Origin: Burkholderiales bacterium
Lineage (GTDB): Bacteria; Pseudomonadota; Gammaproteobacteria; Burkholderiales; JAEUOS01
Direction of reading: 5' to 3'
Length of the DNA: 45,483 bases
NCBI GenBank assembly: GCA_016790635.1
Contig: JAEUOR010000024.1
Coordinates: 1 to 45,483, forward strand
The translations under genes were made by a program, and so were the position numbers. Below, piece after piece: positions 8,829-17,771 of this stretch; the first letter of the stretch is position 1, and each line of letters begins with the position of its first letter. The notes under the pieces were generated by a model. It had not been told where the DNA came from. It searched no databases and saw only the letters and a list, made by a program, of their open reading frames with translations.

Positions 8829-10082
8829 ATGCAACTCGCCGCCATTGGCCTCAACCACCACACCGCGCCGCTGCAACTGCGCGAGCGCGTGGTGTTCGAG
8901 GTCGAGCGCCTGCGCGATGCACTGACCGGATTCCTGGGCGCCCGCCACGCGCGCGAAGCGGCGATTCTTTCAACCTGCAACCGCACTGAGGTGTATTGCG
9001 CGACCGACCGCGGTGCGCGCTTTGCCCCCGATGCGATCGACTGGTTGGCGCGCTACCATCGCCTGGACCCTGCCGAACTGCATCCGCACCTCTACACCCT
9101 GGACCAGGATTCGGCGGTCAGGCATGCATTCCGTGTCGCCGCCGGACTGGATTCGATGGTGGTCGGCGAACCGCAGATCCTCGGCCAGATGAAGGATGCG
9201 GCGCGCAACGCGGCCGATGCCGGCGCGCTTGGCACCTACCTGCACCAGCTCTTTCAACGCTCATTCGCCGTGGCCAAGGAGGTGCGCAGCCAGACCGCGA
9301 TCGGCGAAAGTTCGGTGTCGATGGCCGCAGCCGCGGTGCGCCTGGCCGAGCGCATCTTCCCGTCGGTCGCCGAAACTAATGTGCTCTTCATCGGCGCGGG
9401 CGAGATGATCGAGCTGGCGGCAACGCACTTCGCGGCCCAGGGCCCGCGTTCACTGGCATTCGCCAACCGCACCGTGGAGCGCGCCCTGCGCCTGACCGGG
9501 CGCTTTGGCGGACACGCCATGCGACTGGCCGACCTGCCCGCCGAACTGGCCCGCTTCGACATCGTCGTCTCCTGCACCGCTTCTTCACTGCCCATCCTCG
9601 GCAAGGGCTTGATCGAGCGCGCGCTCAAGTCGCGTCGCCGCAGGCCCATGTTCATGGTCGACCTGGCCGTGCCGCGCGACATCGAGCCGGAAGCGGCGCA
9701 ACTGAGCGATGTCTACCTCTACACCGTCGATGATCTTGCCGAAGTCGTGCGCGAAGGTGTCGAGGCACGCCGTGGCGCAGTGCATCAGGCCGAAGCGATC
9801 ATCGAGACGCGCGTGCAGGGATTCATGCATTGGCTGGATGCAAGAGGCCAGGCGCCGCTGATACGCCGCCTGCGCGAGCAGGCTGAGGCCGCGCGTGCCG
9901 CCGAGCTCGAACGCGCCCTCAAGGCACTCAGGTCCGGCCGCGACCCGCGCGAGATCGTCGAACAGATGAGCCATGCCCTGACCAACAAGCTCATGCACAA
10001 CCCGACCGCGGCACTCTCGGCAGGCGATGCGACGTCACGCAACGCCTCGGCCGCGCTGGTCGAGACCCTCTACAAGCTCTAA
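8829..10082 (+). CDS. hemA: Glutamyl-tRNA reductase
   Basis: 417 aa, normal length for the family. It reduces glutamyl-tRNA(Glu) with NADPH to glutamate-1-semialdehyde, the first committed step of C5-pathway tetrapyrrole synthesis in the cytosol. The N-terminal catalytic domain has [15 protein letters not shown] and the nucleophile C50 in STCNRTEVY, the same residue number as in E. coli. The NADP-binding domain carries [10 protein letters not shown], and a C-terminal helical dimerisation domain follows. It leads a conserved hemA-prfA-prmC-grxD series. The ATG at 8829 gives the canonical [11 protein letters not shown]-terminus. Nothing is missing. Confidence 0.98.
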   Translation: MQLAAIGLNHHTAPLQLRERVVFEVERLRDALTGFLGARHAREAAILSTCNRTEVYCATDRGARFAPDAIDWLARYHRLDPAELHPHLYTLDQDSAVRHAFRVAAGLDSMVVGEPQILGQMKDAARNAADAGALGTYLHQLFQRSFAVAKEVRSQTAIGESSVSMAAAAVRLAERIFPSVAETNVLFIGAGEMIELAATHFAAQGPRSLAFANRTVERALRLTGRFGGHAMRLADLPAELARFDIVVSCTASSLPILGKGLIERALKSRRRRPMFMVDLAVPRDIEPEAAQLSDVYLYTVDDLAEVVREGVEARRGAVHQAEAIIETRVQGFMHWLDARGQAPLIRRLREQAEAARAAELERALKALRSGRDPREIVEQMSHALTNKLMHNPTAALSAGDATSRNASAALVETLYKL

Positions 10083-10137
10083 GAGACCTGCCTGCCGAGC
10101 CCCTCACGGGCCTGGCCAGCGCTCCCCTATCGTCATC

Positions 10138-11217
10138 ATGAAACCCAGCATGTCCGCGAAGCTCGAAAACCTGGCGCGGCGGGTGGACGAACTCGATGCG
10201 ATCTTGTCCTCCGAATCGGCGACGCGCGACATGGAGTCCTACCGCAGGCTCACCCGCGAGCACGCCGAGATCACGCCGGTGGTCGAGTTGTTTCGCCGCT
10301 GGCGCGCACGTGGCGACGACCTGGCGGCGGCGCAGGAGATGCTGGGCGACGCCGATTCCAAGGCTTTCGCCGAGGAGGAGATCGGGCAGGCGCGCAACGA
10401 CCTCGAAGGCCTGGAGAAGGATCTCGAGCGCGCGCTGCTTCCGCGCGATCCGAATGACGAGCGCAACCTGTTTCTCGAGATCCGGGCCGGCACCGGCGGC
10501 GACGAATCGGCACTCTTTGCCGCCGACCTGTTTCGAATGTACACCCGCTACGCCGAACGCAATCGCTGGCAGGTCGAACTGGTCTCCGAGAGCGCTTCGG
10601 ACCTGGGCGGCTACAAGGAGGTCATCGTGCGCCTGGTCGGCAGCGGCGCGTATTCGCGCCTGAAGTTCGAGTCCGGCGGGCATCGGGTCCAGCGTGTGCC
10701 CGAGACCGAGGCGCAGGGCCGCATCCACACCTCCGCCTGCACCGTGGCGGTGATGCCCGAGGCGGACGCGATCGCCGATGTGCACATCCGCCCCGAGGAC
10801 ATTCGCGTCGACGTCTTTCGCGCCTCGGGCGCTGGCGGGCAGCACGTCAACAAGACCGAGTCGGCAGTGCGCATCACCCACCTGCCGACCGGCATCGTCG
10901 CAGAGTGCCAGGACGGCCGCTCGCAGCATCAGAACAAGGACCGCGCCATGGCGGTGCTGGCCGCGCGCATCAAGGACCGCGAGACGCGCGATGCACAGGC
11001 CAAGGAAGCGGCCACGCGCAAGAACCTGATCGGCTCGGGCGATCGCTCGGAGCGCATCCGCACCTACAATTTTCCGCAGGGGCGCGTGACCGACCATCGC
11101 ATCAACCTGACGCTTTACAAGATCGCCGCGATCATGGATGGCGACCTCGATGACCTGGTGGGCGCACTGGTCGCCGAGCATCAGGCCGAGCAACTGGCGG
11201 CCATGGCCGAAGCCTGA
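10138..11217 (+). CDS. prfA: Peptide chain release factor 1
   Basis: 359 aa. It recognises UAA and UAG and triggers hydrolysis of peptidyl-tRNA in the ribosome. The ATG at 10138 gives [12 protein letters not shown], which aligns with known RF1 N-termini; a longer open frame upstream overlaps hemA and is not used. The GGQ catalytic loop is in [14 protein letters not shown]. The codon-recognition tripeptide is P-E-T ([14 protein letters not shown]), a variant of the PxT motif of RF1 and unlike the SPF of RF2. It lies 55 nt after hemA and 6 nt before prmC, whose product methylates the GGQ glutamine, so the pair is functionally linked. Confidence 0.98.
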   Translation: MKPSMSAKLENLARRVDELDAILSSESATRDMESYRRLTREHAEITPVVELFRRWRARGDDLAAAQEMLGDADSKAFAEEEIGQARNDLEGLEKDLERALLPRDPNDERNLFLEIRAGTGGDESALFAADLFRMYTRYAERNRWQVELVSESASDLGGYKEVIVRLVGSGAYSRLKFESGGHRVQRVPETEAQGRIHTSACTVAVMPEADAIADVHIRPEDIRVDVFRASGAGGQHVNKTESAVRITHLPTGIVAECQDGRSQHQNKDRAMAVLAARIKDRETRDAQAKEAATRKNLIGSGDRSERIRTYNFPQGRVTDHRINLTLYKIAAIMDGDLDDLVGALVAEHQAEQLAAMAEA

Positions 11218-11223
11218 GATCAC

Positions 11224-12042
11224 GTGGTGACGATCGGCGAGCTGCTTGCCGCGACGCCGGTGGCGCGGCGCGAGGCGCGCCTGTTGCTGTCGCGCTCGAG
11301 CGAGCTTCCCGAGGCCATCCTGGCCGCCTTCCCCGAGCGCGAGGTGCTGCCTGAGGCCGCAAGTCGCTTCCGAGCGCTTGCGGCGCGCCGCGCCGCCGGA
11401 GAACCGGTGGCCTACCTGCTGGGCGAGCGCGAATTCTTCGGCCGGCCGTTCAAGGTCACCCCGGCGGTGCTGATCCCGCGGCCGGAGACCGAATTGGTGG
11501 TCGAACGCGCGCTCGCCACCGTTGCAGGCCGCACTGATGTCAGCGTCGCCGACCTCGGTACCGGCAGCGGAGCGATCGCCGTCACCCTCGCCTGCGAGCT
11601 GCCGCAGGCGCAAATCACCGCTGTCGACCGGTGCGCCGATGCGCTGGAGGTTGCGCGTGCCAATGCGCTGGCCCTGGCGCCGCAGCGGGTGGATTTCCGG
11701 CAGGGATCCTGGTATGCGCCGCTGCAAGGTCGACGTTTCACCTTCATCGTGTCCAATCCGCCTTACATCGCGAAGGCCGACCCGCATCCGTCACAAGGGG
11801 ACCTGCGCTTCGAGCCGCGCACGGCACTGATCGGCGGCGACGACGGCCTCGCCTGCCTGCGCGAAATCATCCACGGCGCCGCGCACCACCTGCAAGACAG
11901 CGGACAACTGATCCTCGAGCACGGTTACGACCAGGGCGACGCGGTGCGTCGGCTCATGGAGTCAGCCGGGTTTTGCGCAATCGCGACCCATCGCGACCTG
12001 GCGGGTCTGGAACGGGTCACCGAAGCCCGGTTTTCCACATGA
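11224..12042 (+). CDS. prmC: Release factor glutamine methyltransferase
   Basis: About 272 aa. It transfers a methyl group from S-adenosylmethionine to the glutamine of the GGQ motif of release factors; the RF1 gene is directly upstream. The N-terminal helical domain contains the GEPVAYLLGEREFFG signature and the SAM-binding motif is DLGTGSGAIAVTLA. The catalytic NPPY motif is at N178 (SNPPYIAKAD). Two adjacent GTG codons (11224 and 11227) could serve as start; the second gives MTIGELL, the more usual N-terminus, so the product may be one residue shorter. It is cotranscribed with prfA (6-nt gap). Confidence 0.96.
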   Translation: MVTIGELLAATPVARREARLLLSRSSELPEAILAAFPEREVLPEAASRFRALAARRAAGEPVAYLLGEREFFGRPFKVTPAVLIPRPETELVVERALATVAGRTDVSVADLGTGSGAIAVTLACELPQAQITAVDRCADALEVARANALALAPQRVDFRQGSWYAPLQGRRFTFIVSNPPYIAKADPHPSQGDLRFEPRTALIGGDDGLACLREIIHGAAHHLQDSGQLILEHGYDQGDAVRRLMESAGFCAIATHRDLAGLERVTEARFST

Positions 12043-12102
12043 GAATCGCCCGTCTGTGCTGATAAAATCAATGCAGCCACCATTTTTTGACGAGGTCATC
12101 GC

Positions 12103-12414
12103 ATGGATACCCAAGAGCGCATTCGCCAGACGGTCGCATCCAGTCCCGTTGTGCTTTTCATGAAGGGCACGCCGACCTTCCCGCAATGCGGGTTCTCGGC
12201 ACGTGCCGTGCAGATCCTCAAGCTGTGCGGGATCGAGGCGCCGACGACCGTCAATGTGCTGGAGGACCCGGAAATTCGCCAGGGCATCAAGGAATTCGCC
12301 AACTGGCCGACCATTCCGCAGCTCTATGTCAACGGCGAATTCGTCGGCGGCTCGGACATCCTGACCGAGATGTACCAGTCCGGGGAACTGCAACAGCTCT
12401 TCGCCGCCAAGTAG
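12103..12414 (+). CDS. grxD: Monothiol glutaredoxin, Grx4 type
   Basis: 103 aa single-domain glutaredoxin with the monothiol active site C29-G-F-S, the [12 protein letters not shown] block, the [16 protein letters not shown] glutathione-binding segment and a full-length C-terminus. CGFS glutaredoxins bind a bridged [2Fe-2S] cluster with glutathione and act in iron-sulfur cluster delivery and iron regulation. It follows prmC by 60 nt, a common arrangement in betaproteobacteria. TAAAAT at about 12063, in an A/T-rich stretch, could provide an internal promoter, but no -35 is evident. The next gene is convergent. Confidence 0.97.
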   Translation: MDTQERIRQTVASSPVVLFMKGTPTFPQCGFSARAVQILKLCGIEAPTTVNVLEDPEIRQGIKEFANWPTIPQLYVNGEFVGGSDILTEMYQSGELQQLFAAK

Positions 12415-12484
12415 ATCCGCGCAAACCGCGTGCGTCAGATGCAGGCCTGAGCGCGCACCTGTCGCGACCGCGCGGACAAGAGGT

Positions 12485-13300
12485 TCAGACGAAGCGTACC
12501 GAGAGCCCGGGCAGGTCGATGCCCGTGAAGGCGGTGTGCCAGGTCTCGCCGGCGCGGATCGGCAGCGCCGCCGTGAGCGTTCCGGTCGTGATGATCTCGC
12601 CCGCGGCCACGGGTTTGTGCTGCGGCAGGCGTGCCAGCAGGTCCACCATGTGTTTCAGCGCCAGGAGCGGGCTCCCCAGCACGTTCGAGCCGACGCCTGA
12701 GTCGCGCAATTGGCCGTTGCAGAACAGCGATACCTTGAACGACTTGAGATCGCGCACCAGGTCGCGGTTGAGTCCGGCTGCGCACCGCACTTGGCGCGGT
12801 GTGCCCACGATCAGCACTCCATGCATGCCGAAGGCAGCGATGGTGTCGTCGACACGCATCTTCCAGCCTGCATAAACCGAGTGCACGACCTCGAAGCCGT
12901 GCGCGATCCACTCGATGCACTCGGCGAGCTCTTCCTCGTTCATGCCAGGGCGCGGGGCGGCGCGCATGCCCAGCACCAGTTCCGGCTCGATCTTGGGCTC
13001 CATGGCACCCTTGAGTGATTGCACGCCGCGATTCTCCGCTGCATGGCGGAGCGTGCTGTCGTACACATATCCCCAAATTGGTGCATCGATGCCGTATTCG
13101 TCCCAGATGCCGCGATTGGTGAAGCCGATCTTGCGCCCCACGACTACCTCACCGGCTGCGCGCCGGCGCTTGAGGATTTCGGCCGCCACATCGTAGGCCT
13201 GGGCCGTGCCGAAGGTCGCGGAAGCCTCGGAGAACGGCGGCAATTGACGGCTCCTGGCGCGTGCGGCAAGAAGTTCGCTGGCGATGGTGTCGGTGTGCAT
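12485..13300 (-). CDS. 2-keto-4-pentenoate hydratase / FAH-superfamily hydrolase
   Basis: 271 aa, MhpD-like. Members add water to 2-hydroxypenta-2,4-dienoates or decarboxylate related oxo acids in aromatic meta-cleavage pathways. Family features seen are GRKIGFTN near residue 56, EPKIEPELVL with acidic metal ligands, and the C-terminal GEIITTGTLTAALPI segment. It is a single gene convergent with grxD and followed by no pathway partners, so its pathway is unclear. The aromatic-type cluster 25 kb away (UbiD, Mo-hydroxylase) is a conceivable but unproven link. No obvious defects. Confidence 0.85.
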   Translation of the reverse strand: MHTDTIASELLAARARSRQLPPFSEASATFGTAQAYDVAAEILKRRRAAGEVVVGRKIGFTNRGIWDEYGIDAPIWGYVYDSTLRHAAENRGVQSLKGAMEPKIEPELVLGMRAAPRPGMNEEELAECIEWIAHGFEVVHSVYAGWKMRVDDTIAAFGMHGVLIVGTPRQVRCAAGLNRDLVRDLKSFKVSLFCNGQLRDSGVGSNVLGSPLLALKHMVDLLARLPQHKPVAAGEIITTGTLTAALPIRAGETWHTAFTGIDLPGLSVRFV

Positions 13301-13414
13301 GGTCCGTAGCTTGCTTGGCAGAGGGAATGCGGATGACCGCGGCGGGAGGCGGATTCTATTCCAGCCGGCGCAGGTTCGGTGATAGAGTACGCAAGCTGAA
13401 CTTCGCGCCCTGCA

Positions 13415-13429
13415 CGGTAGTCGCTACCG
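13415..13429 (+). other. Small hairpin upstream of the VWA gene
   Basis: CGGTAG-TCG-CTACCG is a perfect 6-bp inverted repeat with a 3-nt loop, 27 nt before the start of the VWA gene. It may lie in its mRNA leader or be a small operator. No function can be assigned. Confidence 0.3.
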
Positions 13430-13456
13430 CCCGCAGATGATCGAACTGGAGTCGCG

Positions 13457-14509
13457 ATGAGTTTCCTGTGGCCGCAATACCTGTGGGTGCTCCTGGCGGT
13501 GCCGCTCCTGGCTGCCGCCTACGTCGCGCTGATCCGCCGCCACAGGCGCGCGCTGCGTTTCGCCAGTCTGGACATCGTCAAGGAAGCGATGCGCCCGGGC
13601 CAGCGCTGGAAGCGCCACGTGCCGCCGGCGCTTTTCCTCTTGGCCATCATCGTCGCGCTACTGGCGACTGCGCGCCCGACCGCGATGGTGATCCTGCCGG
13701 CCGAGCACAAGACGCTCATCCTGGCCATCGACGTATCGCTCTCCATGCGCGCCACCGACGTGCAGCCCAGCCGCATGGTCGCGGCGCAGACCGCAGCCAA
13801 GGAATTTGTGCAGAACATCCCCGCCGACGTACGCGTCGGTATCGTCAGCTTCGCGGGCACCGCCGCGCTGGTGCAGGCACCCACGCGCGACCGCGAGGAA
13901 TTGACGGCGGCGATCGACCGCTTCGAGATGCAGCGCCATACCGCGATCGGCAGCGGCATCATCGTCTCGCTGGCAGCGCTGTTCCCGGACGCGGGGATCG
14001 ACATCGAGTCGGCGGTATTCGGCCGCGCTTTCGCCAGCGGACGCGGGATGGCGGAACGCAAGAGCGAGAAAAAGGCCGAAACCAAGCCCTTCACTCCCGT
14101 CCCTCCGGGTTCCTATCCTTCGGCGGCGATCGTGCTGCTCACCGACGGCCGGCGCACCACCGGTCCCGATTCGCTCGATGCCGCACGCATGGCGGCCGAC
14201 CGCGGGGTGCGCGTATTCACCGTTGGCTTCGGTTCGCCGGCGGGCGGGATGGTGAATTTCGACGGAATGTCGATGTACATGCAGTTCGATTCCGAGACCT
14301 TGAAGGCGATCGCCAGCCTGACGCGCGCCGAGTATTTCCATGCCTCCAGCGCCAGCGAACTCGCCAAGGTCTACGAGAACCTCTCGACCAAGTTCTCGAT
14401 GGAGAAAAAGGAGACCGAGGTCACGGCCCTGATGGCCGGCCTCGCTGCGGTCCTGGCCGCGCTCGCCGCGGGCCTGTCGCTGGCCTGGGCGCCGCGCCTG
14501 GCGGTCTGA
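13457..14509 (+). CDS. VWA-domain membrane protein, BatA-like
   Basis: 350 aa. Two N-terminal hydrophobic segments (about 8-25 and 56-72) form the aerotolerance/BatA N-terminal region. A von Willebrand factor A domain follows with the MIDAS motif D92-V-S94-L-S96 and a VLLTDG strand. A last membrane helix lies near the C-terminus (VTALMAGLAAVLAALAAGLS). A charged insertion around 175-205 (ERKSEKKAETK) interrupts the VWA fold. GGAG lies 5 nt before the ATG. BatA-like proteins usually sit with MoxR ATPase and DUF58 genes; none is present here, so its partners must be elsewhere. The role is inferred to be metal-dependent protein-protein contact in the periplasm. Confidence 0.88.
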   Translation: MSFLWPQYLWVLLAVPLLAAAYVALIRRHRRALRFASLDIVKEAMRPGQRWKRHVPPALFLLAIIVALLATARPTAMVILPAEHKTLILAIDVSLSMRATDVQPSRMVAAQTAAKEFVQNIPADVRVGIVSFAGTAALVQAPTRDREELTAAIDRFEMQRHTAIGSGIIVSLAALFPDAGIDIESAVFGRAFASGRGMAERKSEKKAETKPFTPVPPGSYPSAAIVLLTDGRRTTGPDSLDAARMAADRGVRVFTVGFGSPAGGMVNFDGMSMYMQFDSETLKAIASLTRAEYFHASSASELAKVYENLSTKFSMEKKETEVTALMAGLAAVLAALAAGLSLAWAPRLAV

Positions 14510-14587
14510 GGCTGGGCCGCCTCAGGCCAGCCGCGCCCGACACCTCGATCCGACCCAGGGCAGCCACGGCCCTGCGTCGCGGTCGCG

Positions 14588-15790
14588 CTACTGCAACTTC
14601 GCCCCGCCGGCGATCCAGGCGCCGATCAGTGTGCGCTCCTCGTCGCTCAACTGGGTCAGGTTGCCGGGCGGCATCGCGCGGGTCGCCACCGTCTGCTGAT
14701 TGATCTGGGCGGCCAGGGTGCGCAGTTGTTCCGGCGTTTCCATCACCACGTTCTTGGGCGGCGCGGCAAACCCCGGAAAGGTCGGCTTCGCGGCATGACA
14801 GACGGCGCACTTGGCATCGATGACGCGCTTGACGTCGGCGAACTTGACCGCGGCCGCCAGCGACGGATCGGCCGGTTTGGGCCACAGCGCGACGAAGAGC
14901 CCAATCAGGATGCCGTAGCCCGACATCCACAGCATGTGGCGCTTCTCGCCCCGGTGACTCAAGACCGAATACAGGCGGATCAGCGCGCCGGCCAGTGAAA
15001 TCGCCATCAGGATGGCCCAGGCGTGGCGATGATTGGTGAAGCCGGCGTAGTGATTGCTGATCATGACGAACAGCACCGGCAGCGTGAAGTAGGTGTTGTG
15101 CACGCTGCGCTGCTTGCCCATCTGTCCGTGGATGGGATCGACCGCGCGGCCTTCGACCTTGGCGCGAACCATCTCGTGCTGCCCGGGCATGATGACGAAG
15201 AGCACGTTGGCAGCCATGATGGTGCCGAGCACCGCGCCGAAGTGGATGAAGGCGCCGCGCCCGGAGAACACATGGGTGAATCCATACGCCAGCAGACCCA
15301 GCAGCACGAACATGATGCCGGCCAAGAGCGGCTCGTTCTTGCCCAGGGGCGACAGGCACATCAGGTGATAGATGATCCAGGTGACGATGAGCGAACCCAG
15401 GCCCAGCGACACCGCGGCCACCGGGGTCAGATCCATCACGCTCTTGTCGATCAGATAAACATCGGCCTGCACGTAGTAGATCAGCACCAGCAGCGCGAAA
15501 CCCGACAGCCAGGTCGTGTAGGCCTCCCACTTGAACCAGTGCAGCGGTGTTGGCAATTCCGGGGGCGCGACGCTGAACTTCTGCGCCCGATAAAACCCGC
15601 CGCCGTGCAGAGCCCATACCTCGCCCCCGATACCGATGTCCTTGGATGGTTGATCCTTGGGCGGCAGCAAGCTTGAGTCCAGCCAGACGAAGTACAAGGA
15701 CGCGCCGATCCACGCGATGCCGGCGATCATGTGCAGCCAGCGAATGGCGAAATTGAGGTACTCGAGAACGTAGGCGTATTCAGCTTGCAT
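14588..15790 (-). CDS. puuD: Membrane-bound urate hydroxylase with C-terminal cytochrome c
   Basis: 400 aa. Oxidises urate to 5-hydroxyisourate and passes electrons to the respiratory chain, replacing soluble uricase. The N-terminal part has about eight hydrophobic helices with conserved His residues (RWLHMIAGIAWIGASLYFVW and others). The C-terminal cytochrome c domain binds haem through C328-A-V-C331-H332, with a likely axial Met in TRAMPPGNL. Length and domain order match PuuD. It is the last gene of a minus-strand operon, permease-uraH-puuD, starting 15 nt after uraH, so uptake, oxidation and the next hydrolysis are encoded together. Confidence 0.96.
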   Translation of the reverse strand: MQAEYAYVLEYLNFAIRWLHMIAGIAWIGASLYFVWLDSSLLPPKDQPSKDIGIGGEVWALHGGGFYRAQKFSVAPPELPTPLHWFKWEAYTTWLSGFALLVLIYYVQADVYLIDKSVMDLTPVAAVSLGLGSLIVTWIIYHLMCLSPLGKNEPLLAGIMFVLLGLLAYGFTHVFSGRGAFIHFGAVLGTIMAANVLFVIMPGQHEMVRAKVEGRAVDPIHGQMGKQRSVHNTYFTLPVLFVMISNHYAGFTNHRHAWAILMAISLAGALIRLYSVLSHRGEKRHMLWMSGYGILIGLFVALWPKPADPSLAAAVKFADVKRVIDAKCAVCHAAKPTFPGFAAPPKNVVMETPEQLRTLAAQINQQTVATRAMPPGNLTQLSDEERTLIGAWIAGGAKLQ

Positions 15791-15805
15791 GGCGTAGGGG
15801 AAGTC

Positions 15806-16159
15806 TCAGGAACCGCGATAGGTCGAGTAGGTCCACGGCGAACATACCAACGGCACGTGATAGCTGCCGCCGTCCTCGGCGATGCCGAAATCCACCGGCA
15901 CGACGTCGACAAAGGGGGGATCCGGCAGCGCCAGGCCCAGGCGGCGAAAGTACTCACCGACGTGGAACACCAGGCGGTAGCGACCGCGCCGCACCGCCGC
16001 GCCCTCCAGGAGCGGGCGGTCGGTGCGTCCATCGGCGTTGGTCAACACCGTCACGATCAACGCAGGTGCCGCACCATCGAGGCTGAAGAGTTCGACCTTG
16101 ACCTGCGGCGCAGGTCGGCCGTGCACGGTATCGAGGATATGGGTGGAGAGCTTGGCCAT
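15806..16159 (-). CDS. uraH: 5-hydroxyisourate hydrolase
   Basis: 117 aa transthyretin-like enzyme that hydrolyses the unstable 5-hydroxyisourate made by PuuD to OHCU. All catalytic features are visible: H7 (STHILD), R45 (NADGRTD), H101 (SYHVPL) and the C-terminal tetrapeptide Y-R-G-S. No signal peptide, so it is cytosolic. It sits 20 nt after the permease gene and 15 nt before puuD. A second, diverged homologue lies at 31149-31505; this copy is the canonical one. Confidence 0.97.
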   Translation of the reverse strand: MAKLSTHILDTVHGRPAPQVKVELFSLDGAAPALIVTVLTNADGRTDRPLLEGAAVRRGRYRLVFHVGEYFRRLGLALPDPPFVDVVPVDFGIAEDGGSYHVPLVCSPWTYSTYRGS

Positions 16160-16179
16160 GCGGAATTGGACGATCGGAG

Positions 16180-17634
16180 TCAGGCCTCGGCGTGCTTGGC
16201 GGCTTCGACAGCGTCACGCCCGTCACCGCGCGCCCCGTTGAAATAGAGGTTCAGAAACACCGCCGAGATCGCTGTCAACAATATGCCAGATTCGAGCAGG
16301 GGGTGCAGACTGTGATTCATGTGCTGAGTCCAGCGCGGCGCGACCAGCGGAATCATACCGAAGCCGATCGATATGGCGACGATGTAGAGATTGTTGCGGT
16401 TGGACTTGTAGTCCACGGATGCAAGGATGCGAATGCCGGTGGCGGCGACCATGCCGAACATCACGAGGCCCGCGCCGCCCAGCACGAACGTTGGCAGCGA
16501 CTCGACCAGTGCCGCCATTTTGGGGATCAACCCCAGCACGATCAAGATGATCCCACCGGCCACGCAGACATAGCGGCTTTTCACCCCGGTGACGCCCACC
16601 AAACCGACGTTCTGCGAAAACGAGGTATACGGGAAAGTATTGAAGATGCCGCCGATGAGCGTGCCCAGGCCGTCGGTGCGCAGCCCCGCGGACAACTCCT
16701 TCTGATTGATCGGCTTCCCGGTCAGGTCCGAGAGCGCCAGAAACATGCCAGTCGATTCGATCATGACCACGATCATGACCAGCACCATGGTGGCGATCAA
16801 CACCGGATCAAAGGTAGGCGGCCCGAACGTGAACGGCGTGATCAGTTCAAACCACTCGGCCTTGGCCACCTTGTCGAAGTTCATCTTGCCGGCGATCACT
16901 GCGACGATGCCGCCGATGACGATGCCCAGCAGCACCGCGATGTTGGAAACAAAGCCCTTGGCGTACTTGGTGATCGCCAGGATGCAAACCAGCACGAACA
17001 TGGCGATGCCCAGGTTCTCCAAATTGGCGTAACTGGGGTTGGCGATCAGGGGCGGCGGCCCCACTGGCACCACCTGTCCTGCCGCCTTCGCGGCCGCCAC
17101 CGCCTTGGCGAAGGCCGGATCGGCGATCTGCGCGACGGTCGGCGGCCCGCCCATGGCCCAGCCGATCCCGACCCGCATCAACGAGATGCCGATCACGGCG
17201 ATGATGGTACCGGTCACCACCGGCGGGAAGAAGCGAAGCATCCGGCTCACCAGCGGCGCGATCAGGATCGATATGATGCCGGCACCGATGATGGCGCCAA
17301 AGATCGCCTGCGCCCCGGCGGTGCCGCCGGTCTGGTTAGCCATGGCCACCATCGGCCCGACCGAAGCGAAAGTCACCCCCATCATCACCGGCAAGCGGAT
17401 GCCGAACCATTGGGTCGCGCCGAACGCCTGGATCAGCGTGACGATGCCGCAACAAAACAGATCCGCGCTGATCAGGAGCGCAACCTGGTCCGGCGTGAGC
17501 TTCAGCGCGCGGCCGACGATCAGCGGCACGGCGATCGCACCGGCATACATCACCAGCACATGCTGCATGCCCAGCGCGGTGAGCTTGCCCGCTGGCAGGA
17601 CTTCGTCGACAGGATGAACAGTTGCGGTGGACAT
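16180..17634 (-). CDS. Urate/xanthine permease, NCS2 family
   Basis: 484 aa, about 12-14 membrane helices; proton- or cation-coupled nucleobase symporter. NCS2 features: GMQHVLVMYAGAIAVP in TM1, the TM8 glutamate in VMIESTGMFLALSDLTG, and SQNVGLVGVTGVKSRYV in the signature region. The ATG at 17634 was chosen because AGGGGAAA lies upstream; the open frame reaches 33 codons further but those residues look non-coding. First gene of the permease-uraH-puuD operon, so urate is the likely substrate, although xanthine cannot be excluded from sequence. Divergent from the LysR gene at 17772 across a T/A-rich promoter region. Confidence 0.93.
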   Translation of the reverse strand: MSTATVHPVDEVLPAGKLTALGMQHVLVMYAGAIAVPLIVGRALKLTPDQVALLISADLFCCGIVTLIQAFGATQWFGIRLPVMMGVTFASVGPMVAMANQTGGTAGAQAIFGAIIGAGIISILIAPLVSRMLRFFPPVVTGTIIAVIGISLMRVGIGWAMGGPPTVAQIADPAFAKAVAAAKAAGQVVPVGPPPLIANPSYANLENLGIAMFVLVCILAITKYAKGFVSNIAVLLGIVIGGIVAVIAGKMNFDKVAKAEWFELITPFTFGPPTFDPVLIATMVLVMIVVMIESTGMFLALSDLTGKPINQKELSAGLRTDGLGTLIGGIFNTFPYTSFSQNVGLVGVTGVKSRYVCVAGGIILIVLGLIPKMAALVESLPTFVLGGAGLVMFGMVAATGIRILASVDYKSNRNNLYIVAISIGFGMIPLVAPRWTQHMNHSLHPLLESGILLTAISAVFLNLYFNGARGDGRDAVEAAKHAEA

Positions 17635-17729
17635 GCGATTTCCCCTCGTTGTGGATGTGTGCGACGCGGATAGGCGCGGCAGCGCCGGCAGACGGCGAGC
17701 GCGCATTGAAACAGCGGCCGATTTAGAAA

Positions 17730-17755
17730 ACAATTGATATATTTTTTAAGATTGT
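17730..17755. promoter_or_regulatory. AT-rich inverted repeat between permease and LysR genes
   Basis: ACAAT (17730-17734) and ATTGT (17751-17755) form a 5-bp dyad with 16-nt spacing in a strikingly A/T-rich stretch (17721-17771) inside GC-rich DNA. A shorter repeat, CAGT-AA-ACTG (17757-17766), follows next to the LysR start. Such DNA commonly contains the promoter and LysR operator of the divergent pair; binding is inferred. Confidence 0.4.
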
Positions 17756-17771
17756 TCAGTAAACTGTAATA

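Noticed and set aside
14556..14574. CAGGGC/GCCCTG hairpin between the VWA gene and puuD as terminator
   Set aside because: Only 6 bp, 7-nt loop and no T-run; expected often by chance in DNA of this composition.
16192..17673. 493-codon open frame on the plus strand
   Set aside because: Antisense to the NCS2 permease; its product is His/Arg/Asp-rich without family features, while the minus strand has clear motifs, a ribosome site and operon partners.
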